Part shown: positions 18,738 to 27,910 of the stretch, piece after piece | How the letters are laid out: the number at the start of each line of letters is the position of its first letter | Position numbering within the stretch: position 1 is the stretch's first letter | Assembly (NCBI GenBank): GCA_007748055.1 | Contig: CP036279.1 | Coordinates: forward strand, 6,944,001 to 7,008,000 | Direction of reading: 5' to 3' | Origin: Kolteria novifilia | GTDB taxonomy: Bacteria; Planctomycetota; Planctomycetia; Kolteriales; Kolteriaceae | DNA: 64,000 nt | Notes under the pieces: generated by a model | What the model was told of the DNA's origin: nothing | The model's input: the letters and a program-made list of their open reading frames with translations, nothing else | The model's database searches: none | Translations under genes and position numbers: made by a program

Positions 18738-18761
18738 CCTAGCGGCCCGTTGATCTATTCG
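18738..18761. repeat. Short repeated motif CCTAGCGGCCCGTTGATC...
   Basis: CCTAGC(A/G)GCCCGT(T/G)GATC followed by TATTCG occurs here and at 7556-7579, with a partial copy (CAGCCCGTTGATCGATTCG) at 34800-34818. Probably the terminus of another transposon-derived element, but no second end was found. Confidence 0.45.
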
Positions 18762-18900
18762 ATGCCGGCTACGAACGGCCCTTTTGCCAATCTCGGCGTC
18801 ATAGAAACTCGACGAATCGACAGACTCGCCTCCGTTTCTCCTCTTTGATCCTGGCCAACATGGCTCGTTCTCGCCTTGGTCCGCTTGAGTCAAGGGACTG

Positions 18901-19056
18901 CCAATGTCCTGATTGGTTGGTTCATTGACTAAAAGGCTCTTGGGTGCCATGTCCACGCTGGCCCTGGGAATGCGGAAAACGCCTATGATTGGGCAATCTT
19001 CCGCACGATCTGAGGGCCGAGATTCAATGTAGCGAACTTGCCCATCAGGACACTAG
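18901..19056. mobile_element. MITE family 1 copy (about 156 bp), forming the fabD stop codon
   Basis: Terminal inverted repeats: left CCAATGTCCTGATTGGTTGG, right (read inward) TAGTGTCCTGATGGGCAAG. The interior holds the conserved-loop hairpin with GGGTGCC at 18942. It aligns over its whole length with the reverse complement of 41951-42104. The right TA (19054-19055) fits TA target duplication as in IS630/Tc1-mariner elements; the left TA has decayed to CA. TAG of the right end is the fabD stop. No transposase inside. Confidence 0.8.
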
Positions 19057-19961
19057 ACGGTGACGTTGTGGAACGCGGTGCGGCGTTGGATACGCTTCAT
19101 GAGCCCGGCGAGCACGCGGCCCGGACCGAGTTCATAGAAGGTATCGTAGCCCTGCTCGAGTAGGGCCCGCATGCTGCGCTCCCACAGCACCGGCTCGGTC
19201 ACCTGCCGAACGAGAATACTTCTGATCTCGGCCGGATCGCTGTGAGCTTGGGCGTCGACGTTGGAAATCACGGGAATTCGCGGCGGCTGAAGATCGACCC
19301 CGTCGAGCGCCTGCGAAAGAGGCCCCATTGCCGGCTTCATGTAGTCGGTGTGAAAGGCTCCCGCGACCGCCAAGGGGATCGCCTTCATCGCTCCGGCGTC
19401 GGTGGCCAGTCGGCTCGCTTCGGCACACGCCTCCTTGGCTCCGGAAACGACCAAGTTGCCCGGGCAGAGATGATTCGCGATTCGGATTGGGCCGACAGAG
19501 GAAGCTTGCTCGCATACCTGCTCGAGCTTCTCCGCGTCGAGTCCAAGGATACTGACCATGCCGGTGGGGCTCGCTTCGGCTGCGGCCTGCATGCTTTCGC
19601 CTCGGACCTTGACGACCCGGAGGCCGTCGTCGAAGCTCATCGCTCCCGCGAAGACCAGGGCGGTGTACTCGCCGAGACTGAGTCCCGCGGCGCCGGCGCA
19701 CTGGTCAACGAGGGAGGGCTCATCCACTTTGAGCTGTTCGAGGGCGGCCAAGCCGGCGACGAAGAGGGCCGGTTGACTGACATCGGTGGCGTCGAGACGC
19801 TCGGCGGGCCCTTCCGTGCAGAGGGACAAGAGATCATAGCCAAGGATGTCGGCAGCTCGTTCGAAGAGTTCCCGCGCGGCCGGAACCTTCTCCACCACTT
19901 CGCGCGCCATTCCCACCGACTGAGCACCCTGACCGGGAAACAAAAAGGCGATCGTCGCCAA
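19053..19961 (-). CDS. fabD: Malonyl-CoA:ACP transacylase
   Basis: 302 residues from a TTG at 19961 (MATIAFLFPGQGAQ), with GGAGG nine bases upstream; the GTG at 19979 would add MRRVGV. Loads malonyl groups onto acyl carrier protein for fatty acid synthesis. FPGQGAQ, nucleophile Ser95 in GLSLGEYTAL, and catalytic His in GAFHTDYM are present. The residue before the nucleophile, usually His (GHSxGE), is Leu here. The C-terminus (RTAFHNVTV) ends at a TAG supplied by the adjoining MITE. The usual fab/rpmF/plsX neighbours are absent, so it is an isolated gene. Confidence 0.95.
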   Translation of the reverse strand: MATIAFLFPGQGAQSVGMAREVVEKVPAARELFERAADILGYDLLSLCTEGPAERLDATDVSQPALFVAGLAALEQLKVDEPSLVDQCAGAAGLSLGEYTALVFAGAMSFDDGLRVVKVRGESMQAAAEASPTGMVSILGLDAEKLEQVCEQASSVGPIRIANHLCPGNLVVSGAKEACAEASRLATDAGAMKAIPLAVAGAFHTDYMKPAMGPLSQALDGVDLQPPRIPVISNVDAQAHSDPAEIRSILVRQVTEPVLWERSMRALLEQGYDTFYELGPGRVLAGLMKRIQRRTAFHNVTV

Positions 19962-20684
19962 GACTCCAACCCTCCTCACTCACAACTCGTTCGAGGTAAA
20001 CCGTTCGACAGTTACCTTTTTGGGTGCGATAGTCTCTCACTTGGCCCAGGGCCACGCAAGAGAACTTGCGAGAAGCGATGCCGACGAGGCGCTCGCCGCT
20101 CAATCGTTCTCGACCGGACCGAACGCGGGGCATCGCGCACCGGCGACGCGGGCGGTCACCGTTCTGCATCCAACGCGCCATATGACGCGATCGACGAAGC
20201 GCCGAGGTGGATCTGGGAAAGGAATCGAGGCAAGTCGAGGCAGGATCGCGACCTCTTGGTCGAGCAAGCGCCACGTTGCTGGCGCCCGCGTTGTGCGAGG
20301 AGACCGCGAGTCGAGTCCGCGTTGACGCATGGGGAGTCGACAGCCCCGACACATGGGGGTTGCTCAGTCGTGCCGAGGCCGTCGGCGTCCCGCGGTCGTC
20401 ATTGGCTCCAGAATATATTTCAACATCACCATAGCGTAGGCCGTTGAGCGAACGGTCCGTTTTCTAACTATTGAGGTATATTTTCAGGAAATTGGTAGCT
20501 TTGTACTTGGCTCGATCCCCACGTCTTTCTGTGTCACTGAACCCGAGGCTCCACCATCCGATTCGCCGTTCTGATCATATTCACGGCCGAGGGAGCCAAA
20601 ATCCGGGCCTCGTGCACACAATTTCCCATCGGATCGATTTCACGCCCGATGACGTAGTTGACCGGTTAGACTAGAATAGCGACT
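19962..20684. other. Long intergenic gap, no feature recognised
   Basis: About 720 bp between divergently transcribed fabD and the PPP phosphatase gene. Several open frames cross it, but none has a good start, ribosome site or recognisable protein. The right 270 bp are more AT-rich and likely hold the phosphatase promoter. I looked for rpmF or plsX upstream of fabD and found neither. Confidence 0.6.
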
Positions 20685-21359
20685 ATGAAGCATACCTCAA
20701 ACCATTCATCTCGCACGATTGCAATTGGCGACATTCATGGATGTGACCAAGCTCTCGATGGACTTCTCGAAGCAATCGATCCAAAAGAAAAAGATCTCGT
20801 GGTCACTCTTGGCGATTATGTGGATCGCGGAGAGAATTCACGCGGAGTGATCGAGACACTTATGGCACTCGGAACGAAGTGCCAACTCGTCTGCTTGAAG
20901 GGCAACCACGAAGCGGCGATGCTCGCGGCGTTGGACGGAGCGATGCCGCTGGAGTCCTGGCTCATGATCGGCGGCTTGCAGACGCTCTATTCCTACGGGC
21001 CGGTCGGCAGCCCCGACGACATCCCTGCCGACCACATTGAGTTCCTCAGGGAGTGCCGCCTGGTCCATGAGACCGACACCCACGCCTTTCTCCACGGGAA
21101 CTACGATCCCAAAGTCCCCTTCGACGAGCAGACCACCGCGACGCTGATGTGGCTGTCGATGCGCGACCACTTGCCATCGCCCCACGTCTCCGGCAAGACC
21201 GTGGTCGTCGGCCACACCCCGCAGCGCAGTGGCGATGTGCTCGATCTCGGCTACTTGCAGTGCATCGATACCGCTTGCGTCTACGGCGCCTACTTGACGG
21301 GTCTGGACGTCACCACGGGGAAGATTTGGCAAGTCGACCGCACCGGCCAACGGCGATAG
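20685..21359 (+). CDS. PPP-family Ser/Thr protein phosphatase
   Basis: 224 residues. The three metal-binding signatures are intact: GDIHGC (residues 15-20), GDYVDRG and GNHE, with the later His in VVGHTPQ. This is the PPP metallophosphatase fold of bacterial PrpA/PrpE and bis(5'-nucleosyl)tetraphosphatase (ApaH-like) enzymes, so protein or dinucleoside phosphate substrates are both possible. Cytosolic, no signal. No clear Shine-Dalgarno before the ATG. Stands alone. Confidence 0.92.
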   Translation: MKHTSNHSSRTIAIGDIHGCDQALDGLLEAIDPKEKDLVVTLGDYVDRGENSRGVIETLMALGTKCQLVCLKGNHEAAMLAALDGAMPLESWLMIGGLQTLYSYGPVGSPDDIPADHIEFLRECRLVHETDTHAFLHGNYDPKVPFDEQTTATLMWLSMRDHLPSPHVSGKTVVVGHTPQRSGDVLDLGYLQCIDTACVYGAYLTGLDVTTGKIWQVDRTGQRR

Positions 21360-21521
21360 CGAGCCACGCCTCCCGAAGGCCCCTTGGGGCGCCCGACGAG
21401 TGGTTTCGGAGACGGTTGGTGTTGATTCAAGACCGAAATGAGCGCGATTCGCGCAAGAGTGACGCAAAAAATCACCGAATTGGACCCAAAGTCGACCATT
21501 TCTCCACCGTTTTGACACCGA

Positions 21522-22442
21522 CTACGGCGACGAGCGGTCGAGCCAGTCTTCCCAACTGAGCTCCTTCTTCGGGTTGTCCTCCCCATCGCCTTTGTCGCCG
21601 TCCCCGGACGGGTCCGAGTCCGACCCCATGCCCGAGACCACTTCGTTCGCCGAGGAATCCTGTCGCATCAGATCGGTCAGCGAGGCGGGACGATCATCGA
21701 TGTCGCTCTCCGACGGCGAGTCGGTCGTCTTGCCCGCACGGCTCGTCGCCGAACGCGAGAGCCAATCCTCCCAATCGGCACGTTGGCTAGGCGTCTCTTC
21801 CGGCGTGGGCGCGTCGGTCGAGTTGGTCAGTTCGACCGGTGCATGCGGATCCGGCGTTAGGCGTGGGTTCGCTTCGGCCGGGCGAGGAGGTTCCACCCGA
21901 GGCGCCACGGGGGGAGCCGGCTCACTCGCGGGCGGCGGCGAGGAAGGCTCGACGCGAGGTACAGCCGGTTCGCTTCTCCTCGCGGGCGCCGAGTCTCCGA
22001 TCTCCGGAGCGGCCAACGCGTCCTCGAAGTGACGCTCCCCGGCGACGCAGGAAAAGTGCGCCTGGACGATGTACCAGCTTTCGTGCCGCTGCCGCATGAG
22101 GGTCGTCAGCCGGTGGGGAATGCGAACCGCTTGCCCCCCCTTGACGAACTCGCCGGTCACCTCCATGACCGTCCACGCGACCGGGCCGGTCGACCCGACC
22201 GAGAGCCATGTCGTTTTCCAGCGGTAGTTGTCAATTCGCGACAGGGCGGCGAATTCTTCCTCGAAGTAGGTCTTCACCCCTTCGACACCCACCCGATGAT
22301 CGCCACGGGTCCCGACCAGCACGATGTCGGAGCTGGGGGCGAAGATCGCCATCGTCTCGTTGATGTCACGGTGGGCGTAGGCTCGAAAGAGCGACTTGAG
22401 TACGCCAACCACCTTCTCTTCGACTTGAGGATTGGAGCCCAC
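21522..22442 (-). CDS. SnoaL/NTF2-like protein with long disordered tail
   Basis: 306 residues, GTG start with GGAGGT eight bases upstream. Residues about 5-135 are a SnoaL_3/NTF2-like cone domain (VVGVLKSLFRAYAHRDINE, FAPSSDIVLVGT, SWYIVQAHFS). Residues about 145-306 are Pro/Glu/Ser-rich and unlikely to fold. The tail carries two copies of one short motif, DWEDWLSRS near 235 and SWEDWLDRS at the very end, spaced by acidic linker, suggesting a repeated docking peptide. No signal peptide. Ligand and partner unknown. Confidence 0.75.
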   Translation of the reverse strand: MGSNPQVEEKVVGVLKSLFRAYAHRDINETMAIFAPSSDIVLVGTRGDHRVGVEGVKTYFEEEFAALSRIDNYRWKTTWLSVGSTGPVAWTVMEVTGEFVKGGQAVRIPHRLTTLMRQRHESWYIVQAHFSCVAGERHFEDALAAPEIGDSAPARRSEPAVPRVEPSSPPPASEPAPPVAPRVEPPRPAEANPRLTPDPHAPVELTNSTDAPTPEETPSQRADWEDWLSRSATSRAGKTTDSPSESDIDDRPASLTDLMRQDSSANEVVSGMGSDSDPSGDGDKGDGEDNPKKELSWEDWLDRSSP

Positions 22443-22693
22443 GGTCGCCTACCTCCAACTTGATCCCGTGATCGCCGACCTCCACCGGCCCCAACAGACT
22501 TACCGTCGATAATACAAAACCGAAGAAGGGCTGCGAGGCGGTTCGCTCGGATGATTCGACAAAAAGTTGCTCCCGACTCCCAAGCGAGCGTCTCCGCGAC
22601 GTGGCGTCCGTGAGTCTCCCACACCCAGCCACCAATGACCAGTCCGATTGTCGGGGAGTTCGCGACGCGGCCGACGACCGAATCCGCGCGACC

Positions 22694-23368
22694 TTAGAGG
22701 TATCCGATCGCGATGTTGTAGAGGCCGACGTAAGGCCAACGGTAGGGCAGAAGGGACAGCACCCGCGCCAACCAAGGGGGCGTCTGGTTGGGCGTGAAAC
22801 AGGCCACGGAATAGACCGTCACCCGCGAGAGCCCGGCCTCGACCAAGAGGCGTTTGGTGTAGCCGGGAGTGAACCGTAAGAGCCCTCGCTCGGCAGGCTC
22901 GAGCAACCCGAAAGCGGCCATCGCGACATTGAGGCTGTTCGGCTCGCACAACATGACCGCGCGACGTCCCACGCGTTTCATCTCCGACACCGCTCGCGAA
23001 GGATCCCCGACGTGATGCAGCAACTCCCAGCAATAGACGAGCTCGAACTGGTCGCTCTCGAAAGGAAGGTCATAGGCTTCCGCGAGCGTTAAGCGATCCG
23101 CGGGCGCCGGATTGGCTTCGAGCATTGCCGGCGAGAGGTCGCACCCGTGAATGTCATCGACCAGGGTGTTCATGTGCTGCATCCCGAAACCATCGCCACA
23201 GCCTACCTCCAAGGCGGTTGAAGGACGCCAGTCGCCGAACTTTCCCTTGATAAACTCGACCCGCTGATTGGCGAAGGAACGCACGACAGGATGGTCGTGG
23301 GAACGAAGATTGGTGCGCGTCGTCCAGTAGTCCGCTTGCAACTGGTCAAACGCTCTCACAGGGTCCAT
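22694..23368 (-). CDS. Class I SAM-dependent methyltransferase
   Basis: 224 residues from the ATG at 23368, with GGAAGGA ending eight bases upstream; longer in-frame starts (23476-23539) give an unconserved N-terminus. Motif I ALEVGCGDGFGM, motif II IHGCDLSPAML, then DLPFESDQFELVYCWELLHHV, the ubiE-like Methyltransf_11 pattern. The C-terminal 70 residues (LRFTPGYTKRLLVEAGL, LPYRWPYVGLYNIAIGYL) are hydrophobic, suggesting a membrane-bound or lipid-linked substrate. It lies next to an exopolysaccharide tyrosine kinase gene on the same strand, so a glycan substrate is plausible but unproven. Confidence 0.88.
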   Translation of the reverse strand: MDPVRAFDQLQADYWTTRTNLRSHDHPVVRSFANQRVEFIKGKFGDWRPSTALEVGCGDGFGMQHMNTLVDDIHGCDLSPAMLEANPAPADRLTLAEAYDLPFESDQFELVYCWELLHHVGDPSRAVSEMKRVGRRAVMLCEPNSLNVAMAAFGLLEPAERGLLRFTPGYTKRLLVEAGLSRVTVYSVACFTPNQTPPWLARVLSLLPYRWPYVGLYNIAIGYL

Positions 23369-23779
23369 CCAGACATTCCTTCCCTTCGCCAGTGGAGGCT
23401 GACGGCCTTTGCGGAATCGCTTGTCCGACGCCCCAGAGAGATGAAAACTCGCCGCGGGCGCCGGATCCGCATCCATCATCGTAAGCTGTTCCAGTGAGGT
23501 TGGCACGATGGATATCGGCGGATGGACCACACGCTCCACGACAAACGCCTCGCGTTGAGATCAGTCCGTTCGTCGCAGAAGGATCGCCGGGTGCCATGTT
23601 CACGCTCGTCGTGGACATGCGCAAAGAGGGGGCATGCGGAAGAGACGCACGCTTGCGCGCGATTGAGAGACCCGTGGCTCAGCAAGCTCCGGCCCGAAGA
23701 GTGGATGTTTGACGGGACACGAAACTCCGTCACCGGAGTCTATTCGTGGCATCGCTCATCGTCTCCGAGATGGCGGGCC
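23369..23779. other. Intergenic gap with one degenerate hairpin element
   Basis: GGGTGCCATG at 23589 followed by CACG, loop CTCGT, CGTG and CATGCGC is a worn copy of the dispersed hairpin. A second partial match (ACGCACGCTTGCGCGCG) is near 23645. The rest shows nothing. Confidence 0.5.
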
Positions 23780-26095
23780 CTACGTGGCGTCCTGGGAGTC
23801 GCTCGAGAGAGGGCTCTCGTCGAGGTACTTCTCGTTTCCGTACGAGTAGGCGTAGCCGTAGCCGCCATAGCCGTAGCGCGTCCCGCGGTCGGAGTTGTTG
23901 ACCACCACGCCGATGACGTTGACGCCGTGCCGACTTAGCAACTCCTTGGCGCGTTCGGCGGGATGCCGCCCACTCTTGGAGAGCCGCAGCACGAGCAGGA
24001 CCCCGTCGACGCGCACCGCGACGACACTCGGATCACTCACCGCCAAGACCGGCGGGGTGTCGATCACGACGAAGTCGAACTTCTCGCGAACGCCCTCGAC
24101 GAGTTCCTCGAAATGAGGGGACGTCAAGAGTTCGGCGGGGTTCTCCGGAAGCGGTCCACACGGGATGACCGACAGTCCATCGATGCCCGTGTCGTGGATG
24201 ACGTCGTCGAGATCAGCGCCATCACGGATCACCGAGACGAGCCCTTTCTTACCGGAGAGATTAAAGAGTCGATGCACGCGCGGCTTGCGCAAGTCGGCGT
24301 CGATCAACAGGGTCTTTCGTCCGAGTTGGGCAAAGGTGATCGCCAAGTTCGACGCGGTCGTCGACTTGCCGTCGCCGGCGTTGGGACTGGTGACTTGGAC
24401 GACGTTCTGGTTGTGGGCGTTCATGCTAAAGTAGAGAGCCGTCCGCAACCCGCGATAGGCCTCGGCGTGAACCGAGCGCGGCCGCAGATGGGCGCAGAGG
24501 GTCATGTCGATGGCGGCGTCAATCTGGGCGTCCTCGCCGGATCCCTTCGTCTTCGGGGCGGCGATAAAGGGAATCAAGCCGACAATCGGCAGCCCGAGAC
24601 GACGCTGAATCTCCTGGCTGGTACGAAACGAGGTGTCGGCCATGTCGACGAGATAGACCAGTCCCAAGCCGCTCATGATCCCGAGTAGTCCCGCCACGGG
24701 GAAGATGATGATCGCCATCGGCCAGACCTGTTCTCCCAACTCCGGGGGAGCGATGATCTTCGCCTCGTAGCCACCCGACTGCGTCACCAGCCCGGCGTCT
24801 TGCAGCCTGGTGATGATGCTGTCGTAGAGCTGCTGGGTTTGATCGATCTCCTTCCGAAATGCCTCGTCCTTGATGTCGTAAGCCGCGATCTTGCGGGCTT
24901 CGTCGTACTCCTCCTTGTAGAGTTCGTCGAGGCGATCCTCGGCGACCTTCAGGTAGTCGAGCTTCTGATTGAGGTAGTCGAGATGCATCTCGACCGCTTC
25001 GGCCGCCGAACCCGACTTCGAGAGAAGCGTCTCCGCCGACTCGTGATCGCCGGAAAAGGCCGCGAAGGCCGCCGTCGGGCGGGCGAAGAAATTCCGCGCC
25101 AACTGAATGCGATCGCGAAGCATCTTCAGCTTTGGGTGATCGGGACCGAAGTCGACCGCCAACTCTCGCTCAGAAAGCAGCAGCGGGAAGAGTTGATTGT
25201 CCAGATTGAGCCGACTGTCGTCCTTGGTGTCGGTCTGCTTCGACTTTTGAGCGATCTCGGTCGCCATCACGAGCAAGGCGTCAAACGGCTCCTTCTCCTG
25301 GATCGCTCGCTGAAGAGTCAGCAAGTCGCTCTCGACCTCGGCTCGTTCCAATTTGAGTTGAGAGATCTCGCGTTGAATGCTCGCGAGCGACTCGAGGTTG
25401 GTGTCGACGCCCTCGGACGATCGCCCCAGCAGAGGCGACTCGAGTCGGAACTCGCGATAGCCCTCCTCCTTGTCGCGGAGTTCCTTCCGGAGCACGTCGC
25501 GGGCCTGCGTCATCAGCGTGGCCGTCTCGTCGGTGATGTTCTTGTACGTCTCGTCGAGAAAGTCGCGATAGCTGTCGATCACCGCCGCGAGAATTAGCCG
25601 CGATTCCTCCGGGAGCTTTCCACTGAACGAAACCTCCAAGACGTTGTCCGGGCTGGAGGAGAGGCGCCCAGTCGTCCGCTTGACGTCAATCTCCTCGATG
25701 ATGACGTCGACCGCGTCCTCGTCCTCACTGCTGGGCTTGGCCGACTCCAACTGCAGGATCTCGGGATTGGTCCGAATCGCGCGCTCGACGATCAGCGGAC
25801 TCTCGATGAGGACTTGGTGCGTCTCGACGTAGTCCTCGAAGTGCGAGACCGGCAAGCCGGCGCGGTCGGTCATCAACGTCGGCTTCTTGTTGATGACCAA
25901 TACCTTCGCTTCCGACTCGAAGCGCGGCGTCGCCTGCACGTAGTAGAGCGTGGCCAGGGCGAGAAAGACGACCGGCCCCACCAGAAAGGTCCAGCGACGT
26001 TCCCACACGATCTGCACAAGCCGCGTCAGATCGGGCATGGCAATGATCGGGGAGTCATCGCTCGCGTTTGGGTCAAACGGCTCTTGTCGGTCCAT
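23780..26095 (-). CDS. Exopolysaccharide chain-length regulator / bacterial tyrosine autokinase (Wzc-like)
   Basis: 771 residues. Controls polymerisation and export of surface polysaccharide at the inner membrane. Wzz domain with a first membrane segment at about 35-55 (FLVGPVVFLALATLYYV), a periplasmic coiled-coil region about 180-400, and a second segment at about 460-485 (IIIFPVAGLLGIMSGLGLVY). The cytoplasmic BY-kinase has Walker A SPNAGDGKST, Walker A' LLIDADLRKPR and Walker B FVVIDTPP. The C-terminal tail has seven Tyr in 18 residues (RYGYGGYGYAYSYGNEKY), the autophosphorylation cluster. ATG at 26095 preferred over GTG at 26107. No wza or glycosyltransferase is adjacent. Confidence 0.95.
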   Translation of the reverse strand: MDRQEPFDPNASDDSPIIAMPDLTRLVQIVWERRWTFLVGPVVFLALATLYYVQATPRFESEAKVLVINKKPTLMTDRAGLPVSHFEDYVETHQVLIESPLIVERAIRTNPEILQLESAKPSSEDEDAVDVIIEEIDVKRTTGRLSSSPDNVLEVSFSGKLPEESRLILAAVIDSYRDFLDETYKNITDETATLMTQARDVLRKELRDKEEGYREFRLESPLLGRSSEGVDTNLESLASIQREISQLKLERAEVESDLLTLQRAIQEKEPFDALLVMATEIAQKSKQTDTKDDSRLNLDNQLFPLLLSERELAVDFGPDHPKLKMLRDRIQLARNFFARPTAAFAAFSGDHESAETLLSKSGSAAEAVEMHLDYLNQKLDYLKVAEDRLDELYKEEYDEARKIAAYDIKDEAFRKEIDQTQQLYDSIITRLQDAGLVTQSGGYEAKIIAPPELGEQVWPMAIIIFPVAGLLGIMSGLGLVYLVDMADTSFRTSQEIQRRLGLPIVGLIPFIAAPKTKGSGEDAQIDAAIDMTLCAHLRPRSVHAEAYRGLRTALYFSMNAHNQNVVQVTSPNAGDGKSTTASNLAITFAQLGRKTLLIDADLRKPRVHRLFNLSGKKGLVSVIRDGADLDDVIHDTGIDGLSVIPCGPLPENPAELLTSPHFEELVEGVREKFDFVVIDTPPVLAVSDPSVVAVRVDGVLLVLRLSKSGRHPAERAKELLSRHGVNVIGVVVNNSDRGTRYGYGGYGYAYSYGNEKYLDESPLSSDSQDAT

Positions 26096-26653
26096 GAACG
26101 CTCTCACTTTGCCATCGGACGACGAGACGGGACGGAACTGGTATTCGCCTGAAGTATCTCTCGTCCGGTTCGTCTGTCAACAGAGTCAATCTACGGGGAG
26201 AGGGGATACGCCAGAAGCGCCCGCTCCCTAGGACCAATCGCCTTCCCCGACACGGCGTCACCCGGATGCGTCGAGCGCGGCGCTCGGCGCCGCCGGCCCA
26301 ACTCCCGCGATCGCGTCGCGAGAAGATGCGCTTTTTTAAGTGCCCGCGAACCTTCTTTCCCAAAGAGAAGAAAACTTCGCGCCTTGCCTAGACGTCTCAT
26401 TCCTCCACGCCGCGAGAAAGCCCCCTCGGCGTCTGCTCTCTACCCTCACTCTGCATTGGTCGACCGACACACCATCACTTCTGTTGTCACAATCGGCACA
26501 ATCCACAGAAACCGTGGAGCCCGAACAAACGATCTTCCGATTCTAGAGTCGGGTTCTCCCAGACGGCGCCCGGTTCCTTCGACGACTCGCGAGGCGCGGG
26601 TCCGTGGGGCGTTGCTGGCAAACCGTGCGCCACCCTCTTCGCCACGAGGAGAG
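26096..26653. other. Intergenic gap between divergent genes, no feature recognised
   Basis: About 560 bp that must hold promoters for the tyrosine kinase (left) and the lipoprotein (right). No hairpin repeat, ORF with a ribosome site, or clear terminator. Confidence 0.6.
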
Positions 26654-27739
26654 ATGGGAAGACGATGGGCGGGAATACTGTTGTTCCTCCTGGCCGGCTG
26701 CGCGAGTGTTCGCAGCGTGGTCCCGGAGAACGTCTATCGTGCCGGCGGCGTCATGCCCGAGGCACGACTCGACCAGGAGATCGCCCAGCGTGACATCCAA
26801 ACCGTCGTCAACGTCTCCGGTTTCCAACCAGGGGAAAGCTGGTACCGCCACCTCCGCGAGCATTGCGAGACCGAGGGTGTCGAACTCGTCGATTTGACGA
26901 TCGAGCCCAACGTCGCGCCCGACCGAGAAGAGCTGTTGCGACTCGTCGAGACCTACAAGAGCTCACCCAAACCGATCCTCCTCGTCGCCCACGATTCGCC
27001 GACGAGCGCCGGATTCGCGGGAGCCTTCTACCTCCTGAGCATGGAGGGCCAGACGCCGTCGACCGCGATCAAGCAGCTCCCTCCTTGGGCCCGCGTCGGC
27101 CACGATCCCCTCGCGAACTTCGTTACCGGCTGGACGAGCCTCGCCGACTTCTACCGCGACTACGGCGTCACCCCTGAGACAGCCCACGATCACGCCGTCG
27201 ACGCCTCGCCCGCGTTGGCCCAGTCATTTGATCATCAAGTCGCGCGGCCGACGGAGCCCACGGTCAAGCCGAGCGCGAAGACCGAACTGAACCGCGAGGA
27301 GGTCACCGAGTCCCTCTACGAAACGGCCGAGCGAATCAAGCAGACCTGGGACGAAGCGTCCGATGGTCCCAGCTACGCCCTGTTCGGCAACCATCTTCCC
27401 GAGGAGGGAACGGTCCTGCGCGACTACTCGTCGGTGATCGTCAACAGCCCGATCGACCAGGGAACGATTCTCATCGGACGGGCAAAGCCGCTTCTCACTT
27501 GGGGCCGCCCGAAGAAGGCTCCCCCACCGGACGACGGAGGCGGCTCGTCCCCGAACGCGCCGATCAGACTGGGCGCTCCCGTCGTCAAGTCCCCCTCCCG
27601 AGGCACGACCACGGGCAGAGGGCTTGGCGTTCCCATCGGCCTCGATTCGGCGCGTGGCCGCTCGACTGCCTCCTCCACGCCACCGGCGCGTCTGGGCGCT
27701 CCCGTCGTGGTCGCGGCGCGCGATCTCGCGGGATCGTAG
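26654..27739 (+). CDS. Lipoprotein with a tyrosine/dual-specificity phosphatase-like fold lacking the catalytic Cys
   Basis: 361 residues from the ATG at 26654. The lipobox is LLAGC (Cys16). Residues about 25-175 follow the order of small DSP-type phosphatases: NVYRAGGV, a helix, TVVNVSGFQP, and the loop strand ILLVAHDSPTSAGFAGAFYLL. In active enzymes this loop is HCxxGxxR; here the Cys is Asp114 and the Arg is Gly120, so it cannot work as a Cys phosphatase. The C-terminal half is low-complexity Pro/Gly/Ser with duplicated RLGAPVV segments. Probably a membrane-anchored phosphate or peptide binder. The long in-frame extension upstream is non-coding. Confidence 0.7.
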   Translation: MGRRWAGILLFLLAGCASVRSVVPENVYRAGGVMPEARLDQEIAQRDIQTVVNVSGFQPGESWYRHLREHCETEGVELVDLTIEPNVAPDREELLRLVETYKSSPKPILLVAHDSPTSAGFAGAFYLLSMEGQTPSTAIKQLPPWARVGHDPLANFVTGWTSLADFYRDYGVTPETAHDHAVDASPALAQSFDHQVARPTEPTVKPSAKTELNREEVTESLYETAERIKQTWDEASDGPSYALFGNHLPEEGTVLRDYSSVIVNSPIDQGTILIGRAKPLLTWGRPKKAPPPDDGGGSSPNAPIRLGAPVVKSPSRGTTTGRGLGVPIGLDSARGRSTASSTPPARLGAPVVVAARDLAGS

Positions 27740-27910
27740 CTTGCCGTTCAGCGTGTCCCTCGTCCAAGGGGCGACTACAGGGGGGGTCGGCTTAGCAAGT
27801 GTCGGGCCTCGGAGGTCTCTGAACACCAGGAAGAAGACCCACACGTTCGACGTAGCGGTTCCTAACAATAGAGACTTCGGAAGACTTCCCTTTTGGTGGC
27901 GACTTCGTCC

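Noticed and set aside
19242-20447. 401-residue + strand frame over fabD and the gap after it
   Set aside because: Mostly antisense to fabD; the part in the gap has no recognisable sequence.
20471-20674. 67-residue frame before the PPP phosphatase
   Set aside because: No ribosome site and no similarity; likely chance in a more AT-rich stretch.
21500-21545. Possible family 2 MITE end at the NTF2-like gene stop (TAGTCGGTGTCAAAACGG read leftwards)
   Set aside because: Only the first 18 bases resemble the family end; no hairpin core or second end was found, so it may be chance.
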